Shown: positions 42,966 through 52,131 of the stretch, piece by piece
How the letters are laid out: each line of letters opens with the position of its first letter
Numbering within the stretch: the first letter of the stretch is position 1
NCBI GenBank assembly: GCA_964601205.1
Contig: CAZRML010000008.1
Location: forward strand, 1-64,000
Source of the DNA: JAQVEM01 sp964601205
Lineage (GTDB): Bacteria > Actinomycetota > Humimicrobiia > Humimicrobiales > Humimicrobiaceae
Reading direction: 5' to 3'
DNA length: 64,000 nucleotides
The notes under the pieces: generated by a model
What the model was told of the DNA's origin: nothing
What the model saw: only the letters and a program-made list of their open reading frames with translations
Databases searched by the model: none
Position numbers and translations under genes: made by a program

Positions 42966-44498
42966 TCACCAGGCTTCTCCCGCATGTTTTATCCCCAGTA
43001 TTTTAAGTTCTCTATCGTTTAAACCCACGCCTCTTAAATGTTCCCTGTTTCCCCTCAGGCTTTCAATTGCATTAATTCCTGCCCCTCCCAGCATCTCCTT
43101 TATCTCCAGTGACCAGCTCTTCAGAAGGTTTGTAAGCCTCCTCGAACCTGTCCCCGGGTTTAATCTTCTGGTAAGAGAAGGGTCCTGAGTGGCAATTCCC
43201 CAGTTGCATTTTCCTGTATAACACTTCTGGCAGAGATGGCATCCCAGAGCAATAAGGGCAGCGGTCCCTATGTATACTGCATCAGCACCCAGCGCAATTG
43301 CTTTAATTACATCCCCGCTGGAACGAATGCTGCCGCCCGCTATTATAGAAGCCTTATGTCTTATTTTCTCTTCTCTCAATCTCTCATCAACAGATGCAAT
43401 AGCAAGCTCAACCGGTATTCCTACATTATCTCTTATTATCTGCGGAGCAGCTCCCGTACCTCCCCTCAGCCCATCAATAGCTATAAAATCAGCCCCTGCC
43501 CTTACAATACCACTGGCAATGGGAGCGATATTATGAACCGCTGCTACCTTTACTCCTACGGGTTTGGACCAGTTGGTAGCTTCTTTTAAGGCATGGATTA
43601 ACTGGGAAAGATCCTCTATAGAGTAAATGTCATGATGGGGAGCGGGGGAAATGGCGTCCGTTCCCTCCGGAATCATTCTGGTATCAGATATGTCACCGGA
43701 GACTTTTGCACCCGGAAGATGTCCCCCAATTCCCGGTTTTGCTCCCTGGCCTATCTTTATCTCTATAGCTGCTCCTCTGTTGAGGTAATCCACATCCACT
43801 CCATACCTCCCTGAAGCAATCTGAACAATAGTATTTCTTGCATACTTATAAAGGTCTTTATGCCAGCCTCCCTCACCTGTATTATAATAGGTACCTGATT
43901 CAGAGGCAGCAGCAGCAAGCGCCATGCACGCATTAAGGCTGATAGAACCATACGACATCGCCGAGAACATAATCGGCGTTGAAAGCTCCATCTGCGGATA
44001 TAATTTTGTCTTTAATCTCACAGCTTTGTTTTTAGAACCGCCCTTTACTTCAAATTCAAGATTATCGGGCTTTCTTCCTATAAAGGTCCTTATCTCCATG
44101 GGCTCCCTTAAAGGGTCAATGGAAGGATTAGTAACCTGTGAAGCATTAAAAAGAATCCTATCCCAGTAAATAGTATAAGGTTTATCACACCCCATACCGG
44201 TAAGAAGTACCCCTCCTGAATCAGCCTGCCTGTATATACTTCTTAAATGCTCCTCTGTCCAGTTATGATTGGTCCTGAACTGAGATTTTATTTCTTTAAT
44301 TTTTAATGCACCGGTAGGACACATGCTCTCACATCTGTGACAGCCCACGCACCTGGTGGCGTCACTGTATATCATATCATTCTCCTTATCATATTCATGA
44401 ACACCACTGGAGCATTGTTTTACACAAACCTGACAGGATATACATTTACTCAGGTCTCTTTCTATTTCAAATTCAGGTTGAGCCAGGCTTAAAGCCAT
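42966..44498 (-). CDS. Glutamate synthase FMN-binding subunit with two 4Fe-4S clusters
   Basis: 510 residues. Residues 10-60 are a two-cluster ferredoxin (CISCQVCVKQCSSGV and CVGCHRCESMCPTGAL). The remainder is the FMN/iron-sulfur central domain of glutamate synthase: PIMFSAMSYGSISLNA, GEGGWHKDLYKYARN, IKIGQGAKPGIGGHLPGAKV, HHDIYSIEDLSQLI and the cluster cysteines CHLCQKCYTGKCNWG. It reduces 2-oxoglutarate plus ammonia to glutamate using the amido group supplied by the partner subunit. This fused form is typical of archaeal-type split enzymes. Confidence 0.9.
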   Translation of the reverse strand: MALSLAQPEFEIERDLSKCISCQVCVKQCSSGVHEYDKENDMIYSDATRCVGCHRCESMCPTGALKIKEIKSQFRTNHNWTEEHLRSIYRQADSGGVLLTGMGCDKPYTIYWDRILFNASQVTNPSIDPLREPMEIRTFIGRKPDNLEFEVKGGSKNKAVRLKTKLYPQMELSTPIMFSAMSYGSISLNACMALAAAASESGTYYNTGEGGWHKDLYKYARNTIVQIASGRYGVDVDYLNRGAAIEIKIGQGAKPGIGGHLPGAKVSGDISDTRMIPEGTDAISPAPHHDIYSIEDLSQLIHALKEATNWSKPVGVKVAAVHNIAPIASGIVRAGADFIAIDGLRGGTGAAPQIIRDNVGIPVELAIASVDERLREEKIRHKASIIAGGSIRSSGDVIKAIALGADAVYIGTAALIALGCHLCQKCYTGKCNWGIATQDPSLTRRLNPGTGSRRLTNLLKSWSLEIKEMLGGAGINAIESLRGNREHLRGVGLNDRELKILGIKHAGEAW

Positions 44499-44504
44499 TT
44501 TTAA

Positions 44505-45755
44505 TCACCTCTGGTTTAAATTTACCAGACTGCCACTGTTCTCCAGCTTTTTGATTTCATTACTGTAATAACCAGCCCTGTTATTTCTTTTGAAACCACT
44601 TTTCTTCTTCGTTTTGCAAATTTTTCCTATCACAGGTTCACCTCCATCCGGCCACCAGATAACATCCGGAGAAGAACAAACTTTCCTTATCGGGGCCTCC
44701 TCGCTGGAAATAAAAAGACAGCTATCTTTTCTTGCTGCCACAAGAGGTCTCAGTTTTATTCTGTCATTTAGAGCATACATATAATTAGTATTGGCAGCGA
44801 TTACGCTGAATGGACCGTTAAGAAGGGCGCTACCATAAAACATTCTTAAAGCTTTTAATATTTCTTTATTTTCATCAGTCATATTTTCTATTTCTTCCCA
44901 GAATGGTGGAGATAAAATCCAGTGCATCATTCCGATATCAATTTTTTGTTTTCGGACTATAAGGTCAAACAGATAAGCAATCACTTCAGTATCAGTGGAA
45001 AGGTTACACTCATAACCATAGCCGCTCACAAATCTCCTGTTGGTTCCATAAGACGAAATTTCACCATTATGCACCACTGACCAGTCAAGGATTCCAAGAG
45101 GATGGGCCCCTCCCCACCATCCCATACTGTTGGTGGGAAACCTTCCGTGGGAGGTCCAGAGATACCCCTTATATTCATCCAATTTAAAAAACATTCCTAT
45201 ATCTTCCGGATATCCAACCCCTTTAAAAATTCCCATATTCTTTCCGCTTGAGATTATATATGCTCCTCCAATATTTCCGTTTACCCTCATAACAAAATCA
45301 GCAATTATATCTTCTTCTTCTTCTGCACCACTATCCTTATTTATCCTGCTATACCTCCCGTCATCATTTTCATAAAATAAAGAATCATCCTTTAACTCTA
45401 AAAAATACCTGAAAATCAGAGGGGGCTCTTTGATTTTTGATATCTTTCTGGTCGGGATTTCTTCCTTCAGAAGAATATCAAAGTTTTCTGCTATTTCATC
45501 TTCAGTCTGTCTTTTGGCCTCAATATCATCATAAATAATATGGAATACTGTATTTTTATCAAACTGCGGGTAAATACCATAAGCAGCAAACCCCCCGCCC
45601 AGGCCATTAGACCTTTCATGCATAACTGAAATTCCTTCCATTGCAATTTCCCCGCTGAACCTTTTACCCGATTCATCTATAACTCCAAACACGGCACACC
45701 CGGATGGAATTTTAAATTTCGGAAATTCTTTTTTACTTCTATAAAATAAGCTCAT
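44505..45755 (-). CDS. Class II glutamine amidotransferase subunit of split glutamate synthase
   Basis: 416 residues. SGCAVFGVIDESGK begins at residue 18; Cys20 corresponds to the N-terminal nucleophile of GltB-type amidotransferases, so the first 19 residues are probably removed or the enzyme works with a preceding extension. Later motifs include TSHGRFPTNSMGWWGGAHP, WSVVHNGEISSYGTNRRF and STDTEVIAYLFDL. It releases ammonia from glutamine for the next subunit, whose gene starts six bases after this stop. First gene of the operon. Confidence 0.87.
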   Translation of the reverse strand: MSLFYRSKKEFPKFKIPSGCAVFGVIDESGKRFSGEIAMEGISVMHERSNGLGGGFAAYGIYPQFDKNTVFHIIYDDIEAKRQTEDEIAENFDILLKEEIPTRKISKIKEPPLIFRYFLELKDDSLFYENDDGRYSRINKDSGAEEEEDIIADFVMRVNGNIGGAYIISSGKNMGIFKGVGYPEDIGMFFKLDEYKGYLWTSHGRFPTNSMGWWGGAHPLGILDWSVVHNGEISSYGTNRRFVSGYGYECNLSTDTEVIAYLFDLIVRKQKIDIGMMHWILSPPFWEEIENMTDENKEILKALRMFYGSALLNGPFSVIAANTNYMYALNDRIKLRPLVAARKDSCLFISSEEAPIRKVCSSPDVIWWPDGGEPVIGKICKTKKKSGFKRNNRAGYYSNEIKKLENSGSLVNLNQR

Positions 45756-45817
45756 TTCATAAACCCTTTTTTAATTAGAAACTTAAAACCATTATTTAAA
45801 TACAGTCTTACTTTCCT

Positions 45818-45863
45818 GAAAAAATAAAAGCCTTCTTAAAACATCTCTGTTCTAAGAAGGCTT
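45818..45863 (-). terminator. Intrinsic terminator of fba
   Basis: Perfect 11-base arms AAGCCTTCTTA / TAAGAAGGCTT (45828-45838 and 45853-45863) with a 14-base loop. On the minus strand it is followed by TTTTATTTTTTC, so it terminates aldolase transcription before the glutamate synthase operon. Confidence 0.85.
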
Positions 45864-45972
45864 CTTTACCTTCAATTTTTTCTGTACTTCTTTATACAGA
45901 AAAATATCTTATTTTAATTGTTAACAGAATATTATCAGCATCCTGGTTTTTGTCAATAATTTTTTAACCGGG

Positions 45973-46965
45973 CTACTTGTATGCTGCCTTCATATCCTCA
46001 ATTGTCAGTGGCCTGTAATCGCCTGCATGCCCGGCAGTTCCGAACCCGATCATTTTCTCCTTAACTGTCTGATAAACTGCTTCTCTTGCAGCGCCAAAGT
46101 ATGACCTCGGGTCAAAAGCATCAAGATGTTCGCTTAAATATTTTCTTACAGCACCTGTCATAGCCAGTCTTCCATCTGTATCAACATTTATTTTTCTGAT
46201 TCCCCTCTTTATAGCTTCTTTAATGCTTTCCATAGGAACGCCCATGGTCTTTTCCAGCTTACCCCCATAATTATTTATAACCTCTATAAGCTCCGGGGGC
46301 ACCGAAGAAGAGCCATGCATGACCAGCGGCACTTCAGGAATTCTTTTTACCACCTCATTGATAATATCAAGCGCAAGTGTTGGTTTTGCCTTAAATTTGT
46401 ATGCCCCGTGGCTGGTACCGATAGCCAGGGCAAGTGCATCAACCCCGGTAAGTTTTATAAACTCTACCGCTGCGTCAGGGTCGGTAAGCTTTACTTCTCC
46501 TGAGCCGACACCATCTTCTATTCCTCCCAGTGTCCCCAGTTCGCCCTCAACAGATACTCCAAAATTATGAGCATACTCAACCACTGACCTGGTCACCTCG
46601 ACATTTTCTTCAAAAGTTGTGGGTGTTTTTGAATCCTCCTTTAGTGAGCCATCCATCATAACCGAGGTAAAGCCAAGCTCTATGGCCTGTTTGCATGATT
46701 CAAGGCCATTACCATGGTCAAGGTGCAGCACAATAGGTATATCCGGGTTATCCTCAACTGCTGCTGCTGCGAGGTATTTTATATATACCATATTGGTATA
46801 TTTTAAAGCTCCCCTGCTTGCCTGAATAATAACCGGTGACCTGGTTTCACTGGCTGCTTTCATTATTCCCTGGATTTGCTCCATATTATTGACGTTATAA
46901 GCTCCCACTCCGTAATTCCCCTTTGCAGCTTCATCCAGTACTTGTTTCATTGGTACTAATGACAT
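45973..46965 (-). CDS. fba: Class II fructose-bisphosphate aldolase
   Basis: 330 residues with the class II zinc ligands and motifs: VLHLDHGNGLESCKQAIELGFTSVMMDGS, the second zinc His in AIGTSHGAYKF, VMHGSSSVPPE and INVDTDGRLAMTGAVRKYL. It splits fructose-1,6-bisphosphate into two triose phosphates in glycolysis/gluconeogenesis. AGGAGG before the ATG supports the start. Own terminator; no glycolytic neighbour. Confidence 0.95.
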   Translation of the reverse strand: MSLVPMKQVLDEAAKGNYGVGAYNVNNMEQIQGIMKAASETRSPVIIQASRGALKYTNMVYIKYLAAAAVEDNPDIPIVLHLDHGNGLESCKQAIELGFTSVMMDGSLKEDSKTPTTFEENVEVTRSVVEYAHNFGVSVEGELGTLGGIEDGVGSGEVKLTDPDAAVEFIKLTGVDALALAIGTSHGAYKFKAKPTLALDIINEVVKRIPEVPLVMHGSSSVPPELIEVINNYGGKLEKTMGVPMESIKEAIKRGIRKINVDTDGRLAMTGAVRKYLSEHLDAFDPRSYFGAAREAVYQTVKEKMIGFGTAGHAGDYRPLTIEDMKAAYK

Positions 46966-47109
46966 CTATCCTCCTTACAATTTGATTAACATTAAATATA
47001 TTTTGAAATTTATTTTTATTAAATTTAGACCCGGCAAAATTCTAATCATTATATCACCATATAAATTATTTTCTACAGGATTATTTTTTTCCGGTAAACC
47101 GGCCGCATT

Positions 47110-47820
47110 TCACATTTTCATCTCATGGGATAGAATTATTGCTTCTGATATCTCCCTCATTGACTTGCGATTATCCATTGCGAATTTTTGTATTTTTCTA
47201 AAAGACTGCTCCTCGCTTAGATTGTGCTCTTTCATCAGTATCCCCTTTGCCCGCTCTACCGATTTTCTGGTCTCAAGTTCCTCCCTGATTACTTTTGTTT
47301 CCACTACCAGTCTATAATTTTCTATTACTATTGCAGCCTGGTCTGCCACTGACTTTAAAATATTTACCTCATAGTCGCTAAACCGATGGGGCCGGGAGGT
47401 ATATACATTAAGTACCCCGATTACCTTCCCCTTTACATGGAGGGGGACAGAAAGCAGGGATGCCAGCTCTTCCTTTCTGGCTATTTCTTTATACTTATAA
47501 ATCTTATCTTCAAGTATATTATACACAGTTATAGGCTTATTCTCGGAAGCCACTCTTCCGGCAATACCCTCACCGGGCCTCAGGGGGTTTTTGTCAATAT
47601 ATTCTCTGCTGATGCTCTGGGTGGCTTTAATGGCAAGCTCATTTTTTTCCGGGTCAAGAAGCATAAGAGAACATATCTTGGATCCCATGGTCTCTGCGGT
47701 AACGGTGACTATAAGCTGTAGAATATCTTCAAGATACAGATCGGAAGTTATCGCCTCACTTATCCTGGAAAGAGCTCCAATAATATCCTCTGCACATTCT
47801 ATCTTTTTGTTATTATCCAT
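47110..47820 (-). CDS. GAF-ANTAR transcription antitermination regulator
   Basis: 236 residues: a GAF domain at about 10-160 (LLSVPLHVKGKVIGVLNVYTSRPHRFSDYEVNILKSVADQAAIVI) joined by a coiled linker to an ANTAR domain at about 175-232 (RKSVERAKGILMKEHNLSEEQSFRKIQKFAMDNRKSMREISEAII). ANTAR binds paired hexaloop hairpins in mRNA to prevent termination; the GAF part would sense a small ligand or redox state. Targets are not evident here. It is 144 bases upstream of fba on the same strand. Confidence 0.9.
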   Translation of the reverse strand: MDNNKKIECAEDIIGALSRISEAITSDLYLEDILQLIVTVTAETMGSKICSLMLLDPEKNELAIKATQSISREYIDKNPLRPGEGIAGRVASENKPITVYNILEDKIYKYKEIARKEELASLLSVPLHVKGKVIGVLNVYTSRPHRFSDYEVNILKSVADQAAIVIENYRLVVETKVIREELETRKSVERAKGILMKEHNLSEEQSFRKIQKFAMDNRKSMREISEAIILSHEMKM

Positions 47821-48100
47821 GGCCTGAAATCCTGTGTTTGAAATTTTTTCTGAAAATAGTGAACCTGATAAATTTACTATATTATATAGTAGTTAGAAAA
47901 CTGAATAAAGTTGCAGTTTATTTAAAAACTGTCTCTACTATGTTTATTATATTACCGCTAGCCCCTTAATCCCTGAGTATTTTATCTTTACGGTATTATT
48001 CGTTTCTATTATATATTATATAACACATTAAGCTTACCGGGTATTTACAAAAAACTATAATATGGATAAAATCCAGAGGTGCGGTAAGTAAAAGAAACGC

Positions 48101-48175
48101 GGCGCATTCGTCTAGTGGTTAGGACATAGCCCTCTCAAGGCTAAAACAGGGGTTCAAGTCCCCTATGCGCTACCA
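48101..48175 (+). tRNA. tRNA-Glu (anticodon CTC) with encoded CCA
   Basis: Cloverleaf: acceptor GGCGCAT / ATGCGCT, anticodon stem TAGCC/GGCTA with loop CTCTCAA (anticodon CTC at 48134-48136), T-arm AGGGGTTCAAGTCCCCT and terminal ACCA. The first acceptor pair is G-U. GTTC-containing T-loop and the GTGGTTAGGA D-arm are canonical. Confidence 0.95.
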
Positions 48176-48261
48176 GTTTCTCATCGGATACAATACTGAT
48201 GATTTCAATCAAAAATTTCATTTATTTTGTAACCTGAGGCTACCATTTTATTTCTTTGTTC

Positions 48262-48534
48262 TCAAAATTTATAAGTTGACTCGTTCCTTTTTATGATTCT
48301 AAGAATAATTAACCTATTGTCTCTATCCAGAACATCATAGATTATCCTATATACAAAAAATCTTATCCTGAAGGTATTTTTAAATCCACTGATTTTTCTT
48401 ACTCCATACGGTTTTGGTTCTGTTGATAAATCATCAATTACACTTATGAGTTTATTAAAGTTGGATATCTTATTCTTTAGCTTTTTTAGATCTCTTTCCG
48501 CGGCCGGTGATATTTCAATAAAGTAGTTTTTCAT
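48262..48534 (-). CDS. RelE/ParE family toxin
   Basis: 90 residues: IEISPAAERDLKKLKNKISNFNKLISVIDDLSTEPKPYGVRKISGFKNTFRIRF followed by YRIIYDVLDRDNRLIILRIIKRNESTY, the RelE/ParE fold with the conserved Arg-rich strand. It is a likely ribosome-dependent mRNase or gyrase poison. The antitoxin gene ends six bases upstream. Start is the ATG at 48534. Confidence 0.87.
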   Translation of the reverse strand: MKNYFIEISPAAERDLKKLKNKISNFNKLISVIDDLSTEPKPYGVRKISGFKNTFRIRFFVYRIIYDVLDRDNRLIILRIIKRNESTYKF

Positions 48535-48540
48535 AACATA

Positions 48541-48771
48541 CTATTCGAGATCTTCTTTTACTTTCCTCCACGATTTTGTACCACTCTTTTCAATCTCTTT
48601 CCGGCTCTCACTTATTAAGGGGGCCAATTCTACATCTTCGCGGCTTTCTATCCATTCAACTATTGCCTCGGAGACAATATCGCTGGCATTTATATTTCTT
48701 TTTGCTGCTTCTACTTTTAAATGGGTATATATATTCTCATCTTTAAAAACCACCGTCATTCTTTTACTCAT
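48541..48771 (-). CDS. Antitoxin of the RelE/ParE-type pair
   Basis: 76 residues: a ribbon-helix-helix-like N-terminus (RMTVVFKDENIYTHLKVEAAKRNINASDIVSEAIVEWIES) and an acidic C-terminal helix that should wrap the toxin. AGGAGGG lies seven bases before the ATG. A palindrome at the promoter is its presumed operator. Antitoxin first, toxin second is the standard order. Confidence 0.8.
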   Translation of the reverse strand: MSKRMTVVFKDENIYTHLKVEAAKRNINASDIVSEAIVEWIESREDVELAPLISESRKEIEKSGTKSWRKVKEDLE

Positions 48772-48792
48772 TTTAGCGCCCTCCTAAAACAT

Positions 48793-48819
48793 ATATACGT
48801 ATATGAATCTGAACGTATA
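48793..48819. promoter_or_regulatory. Operator of the toxin-antitoxin pair
   Basis: Perfect palindrome ATATACGTATAT (48793-48804) followed by a second half-site ACGTATA (48813-48819), 16 bases from the equivalent half-site in the palindrome. Position just upstream of the antitoxin start suggests autorepression. Confidence 0.5.
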
Positions 48820-49000
48820 GTAGCACATTTTTAATTTTTATACAATAATTTAGTTATTACTGGTAAAAACATTCACTCCCTTTTTAGTAAATTAATTATC
48901 TTAGATAGTTAAATTAAAATCTGGTTCTATTTTTTAATTAGATATTATATAAAAATTTTCTTTAAGAAAATTAATAACAACAGCTACTTTTAAAACATCT

Positions 49001-49849
49001 TTACTCCTGAAAAAATACAATGCTCAGACCACCTATACCCAGATGCGAACCAACTACTATTCCTATTTTTGTTCTGTAAATTTCAGAGGGATTAAACCTA
49101 TCTCTTATAATTTCCTCTAACTCGCCGGCTTCATTATCAGATGCAACATCACCTATGGATACAGTGAGCTTACCTTCTTTTTTTATCAGCCTCTGCATAG
49201 AGTTGATCATTTCTTTTTTTGTCTGCTCCCATTTCTGGGTACTTTTATACAGACTCACTTCTCCGTCTTTTAAGGTAAGTATGGGTTTTACTTCAAGAAG
49301 ATTGGCAAAAGCTGCCCTTATCTTGCTTATTCGGCCTCCTTTTATTAAGTTATCCAGAGACCTGGGAACAAAGAAAGAATTTATTTTCTTCCTGAAATTA
49401 TCCAGTTCTTCAATTATATAGTCTGCGTCATAATTATGGTCTGCCATCCTTGAAGCCTTTATGGCCATAAATCCGCAGGACATATGAACAAGGCGTGCAT
49501 CAATTACGTGTATATTTTTGCCATCAAGTTGCTTTCTTGCCAGTTCTGCCGAATTAATGGTGCCCGATAATTTTCTGGAAATGTGTATGGATATTATTTC
49601 TTTTTTTCCCTCTAAAAGTCCGGTGTATGTTTTTAAGAAATTACCCGGAGCAGGTGTTGCCGCTTTTGGCATCTGGTCGGATTTTTCTATCATTTTATAA
49701 AATTTGTCCTGCTTTATGCTCTTACCATCATCAGTATATATTTTATTATCAAATGCAACGGTCAGAGGCACAACACTAATATTGTATCTTTCACGGGCGC
49801 TTTCCGGCAGGTCCGATGTGCTGTCAGTAACCACTGCTATCTGGCTCAT
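49001..49849 (-). CDS. DegV family fatty-acid-binding protein
   Basis: 282 residues from ATG 49849, which has AGGGAGGG just upstream; an in-frame ATG at 49882 would add 11 residues with no ribosome site. IAVVTDSTSDLPESARERYNISVVPLTVAFDNKIYTDD is the DegV start, PGNFLKTYTGLL and HISRKLSGTINSAELA bind the lipid head, and IVVGSHLGIGGLSIVFF ends it. DegV proteins present fatty acids to the FakA kinase; no fakA is nearby. Confidence 0.9.
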   Translation of the reverse strand: MSQIAVVTDSTSDLPESARERYNISVVPLTVAFDNKIYTDDGKSIKQDKFYKMIEKSDQMPKAATPAPGNFLKTYTGLLEGKKEIISIHISRKLSGTINSAELARKQLDGKNIHVIDARLVHMSCGFMAIKASRMADHNYDADYIIEELDNFRKKINSFFVPRSLDNLIKGGRISKIRAAFANLLEVKPILTLKDGEVSLYKSTQKWEQTKKEMINSMQRLIKKEGKLTVSIGDVASDNEAGELEEIIRDRFNPSEIYRTKIGIVVGSHLGIGGLSIVFFQE

Positions 49850-50115
49850 GAATCCCTCCCTTTCATAATCCACATTTAACAAATTATCTTAAAACCGGAT
49901 ACCCCCATGTCTGTCACAATACACCATATAAATTTCATATTTAAAGTAATTAATTTTAAACAAGCTCCATTGAGAAACTTCTAAAACAATAGTATATTAT
50001 AGTTATATAACAATAATATATATTTAATTATAATACAAATGGTTATTTGCTGAATTTTTTTTACCAATGCTTATCAAAAATTCAATATAATTTAAAATTA
50101 CAAATACATAAAAAT

Positions 50116-50139
50116 AAGGCTCCTTTTTACTGGAGCCTT
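50116..50139 (-). terminator. Intrinsic terminator
   Basis: AAGGCTCC / GGAGCCTT arms (8 bases) with an eight-base loop; minus-strand tail ATTTTTATG after the stem. It would end transcription of the gene at 50176-50454. Confidence 0.65.
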
Positions 50140-50175
50140 ACAGCCTAAAGTTAGATTTTAAATTTTCTTAAGCTT

Positions 50176-50454
50176 CTATTTATTCCTTCCCCTCCCAGGG
50201 TTATCCCTGTCTTTATTGTTCCCGTTTCCTTTACTTTCCTTTGAATTACCACCTTTTTCCGCTACCTTCTCAAAAAAATCTTTATTTTTCCTGCCGGGGA
50301 CCCCGTCATCTGAATTATCTGTATCTTCATTATCACCGGTATTCCCATCCTCATTATTATTCTCATTATCATACGGATTACTATAATTCTTTTTGAATTT
50401 TTCTATAAATACAACATATAATACTTTTACATATAAATAAAAATATTGAAACAA
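50176..50454 (-). CDS. Small low-complexity protein, Asn/Asp/Gly-rich
   Basis: 92 residues: an N-terminal hydrophobic, aromatic-rich stretch (MFQYFYLYVKVLYVVFIEKF) and a C-terminal part dominated by Asn, Asp, Gly and Lys. No domain is recognisable. A good terminator follows it, which favours a real gene, but a relic is possible. No strong ribosome site was seen before the ATG. Confidence 0.35.
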   Translation of the reverse strand: MFQYFYLYVKVLYVVFIEKFKKNYSNPYDNENNNEDGNTGDNEDTDNSDDGVPGRKNKDFFEKVAEKGGNSKESKGNGNNKDRDNPGRGRNK

Positions 50455-50512
50455 AGAAACAGTAAAAATATTCTGTGAGTAGTATTAGTAGCTAATGATA
50501 CCCTATCAGCAT

Positions 50513-50552
50513 AGATGAAATGAGCGAAGATTATTCTTTGCTCATTTCATCT
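50513..50552. repeat. Strong inverted repeat
   Basis: Perfect 13-base arms AGATGAAATGAGC / GCTCATTTCATCT with a 14-base loop, 25 bases after the stop of the secreted-protein gene. It lacks a T-run, so terminator function is uncertain. Confidence 0.5.
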
Positions 50553-50576
50553 ACAAACCTTATATCTATATTTCCA

Positions 50577-51824
50577 TCAATGATAGGCAACATGAAGAAC
50601 GATACTGTCAATCAAATAATCCCATCCATCCCACTGTTCGTCGGAATCGGTTGCCGCTGTGGTGTATCTGATTCTTATACGGAACCTTGATTTTCCATCA
50701 TTTATAGCTTTCTGGAGCTCTGTCCTGAGGTTTTCACTGGTACATGTAATTTCAGGACTATTAAATGATTGAATGGGCGCGTAGGGTACAATATTAAAAT
50801 CTGCCATTACCAGCGGGTCTGTTCCCCAATCTACAGAATCAATCCAGAGAGAGCCCATAAAAGTAGGGTCGCCCCATACCTGTTCAGGGCTCATGGACAG
50901 TGAAGCTTCGGTAATTGTAACTCCTGATAATCCACTAATATCAAAGCTCATATATCCCCTGCATACATCATCAGTAATTGAGTCACCGGCAAACATTCTA
51001 TTATGAGGATAAAACATAGTGGCGGTGTACACTATATAACCCCCTTCATCTGAAGCCACGGGAACATTGGTTTCCGTTACAGGTTCCGGACAGCCCCAGC
51101 TTAAGTTTATTGACGCACTGGCAGTACCTTCTGAATTTGTGGCAGTACCCGTAAGAGTATAGGTCTCAGAAGGGTCAGAAAGATTAATCTGAGCTTTTTG
51201 AGTACCCCATGCCCCATGGCTGTCATCCTTGCTCCAATTAACTGTCGGTTTGGGGACTCCCGTAACTGTAGCCTTTACCCTGTAATAGCATAAACCATCA
51301 GCAGGCGTCGGACCTTCATATATTTCCACTTCTATAGTAGGAGCTTCTCCTTCTACCTCATCTTCCTCTTCCTCCTCCTCTTCTTCAGCTTCTTCCCCGG
51401 CTTCTTCTTCGCCTTCGGCCTCCTCCCCGGTTCCTTCTTCGCCGGCTTCTTCTTCACCTTCGGCCATTTCTTTACCACATTCACCCTGGAGGATTATAGA
51501 AGCAGTAGCCGTGCCGGCTAAATTTGCAGCGGTAACTACCAGGGTATAGGAATCACCGGCCTCTACTCTGACCTCAGCTTTATCGGAGCCAAGCAGCTCA
51601 ATATTATCATCTCCACTGAACTCTACTTCAGGGTCGGGAGTACCGCTTACTATTGCCTCCACACGGTAGTAACACGTATCATCCGATTCTGAGTAATCGG
51701 GCCCGTCATATATCTGTAATTCAACAACAGGAGATTCGGTACTAATTCCACACCGGGCAGATACAGTTAACAGGGAAATAGCGGCAATAATTATCAGAAC
51801 TATAAAAAGGCTTCTCTTTTTCAT
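50577..51824 (-). CDS. Secreted protein with two Ig-like repeats and a beta-rich C-domain
   Basis: 415 residues from the ATG at 51824, which has GAGAG before it; an earlier ATG (51842) adds six residues. A signal peptide ends near VSARCG. Two matching repeats (about residues 35-115 and 170-250) each carry CYYRVxA-V-GxPxP-V--S-DD and A-(N/T)-xGTAxASI-L-C, two Cys each. Between them is a Glu/Gly-rich acidic stalk of about 50 residues. The C-terminal 160 residues resemble a jelly-roll/DNRLRE-type module. Likely surface-exposed; function unknown. Confidence 0.7.
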   Translation of the reverse strand: MKKRSLFIVLIIIAAISLLTVSARCGISTESPVVELQIYDGPDYSESDDTCYYRVEAIVSGTPDPEVEFSGDDNIELLGSDKAEVRVEAGDSYTLVVTAANLAGTATASIILQGECGKEMAEGEEEAGEEGTGEEAEGEEEAGEEAEEEEEEEEDEVEGEAPTIEVEIYEGPTPADGLCYYRVKATVTGVPKPTVNWSKDDSHGAWGTQKAQINLSDPSETYTLTGTATNSEGTASASINLSWGCPEPVTETNVPVASDEGGYIVYTATMFYPHNRMFAGDSITDDVCRGYMSFDISGLSGVTITEASLSMSPEQVWGDPTFMGSLWIDSVDWGTDPLVMADFNIVPYAPIQSFNSPEITCTSENLRTELQKAINDGKSRFRIRIRYTTAATDSDEQWDGWDYLIDSIVLHVAYH

Positions 51825-51842
51825 AGCACTCTCACTTTTCAT

Positions 51843-52131
51843 ATTAATAAAAAAGTCTTTATATATTATAACCCATAAAAATAAAATAAAAAAAACCCTG
51901 TCCTATAATTTATATAGTATAACAACCATTAATAATTTTAAAAATGTGATCAGAAAATGAAAATGGAATGGAATATTTCTATAATATAAATCTGATGGTC
52001 AACCGAACACTTAAAGCCAGTGCCTGCATAAGCCTCTATTTTGATTACCAAAAATCAGATTGAGGTATTATAATTTAATTATAAAGATATTTAAATCAAT
52101 AGTATAATTATGAATAAAAAATTTTTAATTT
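51843..52131. other. Divergent AT-rich region
   Basis: Lies between the secreted-protein gene and the GH1 gene. No gene or strong structure seen; the GH1 ATG has no good ribosome site in the preceding bases. Confidence 0.3.

Noticed and set aside
49849..49882. Longer start for the DegV gene
   Set aside because: The upstream ATG has no ribosome site, whereas AGGGAGGG directly precedes the ATG at 49849.
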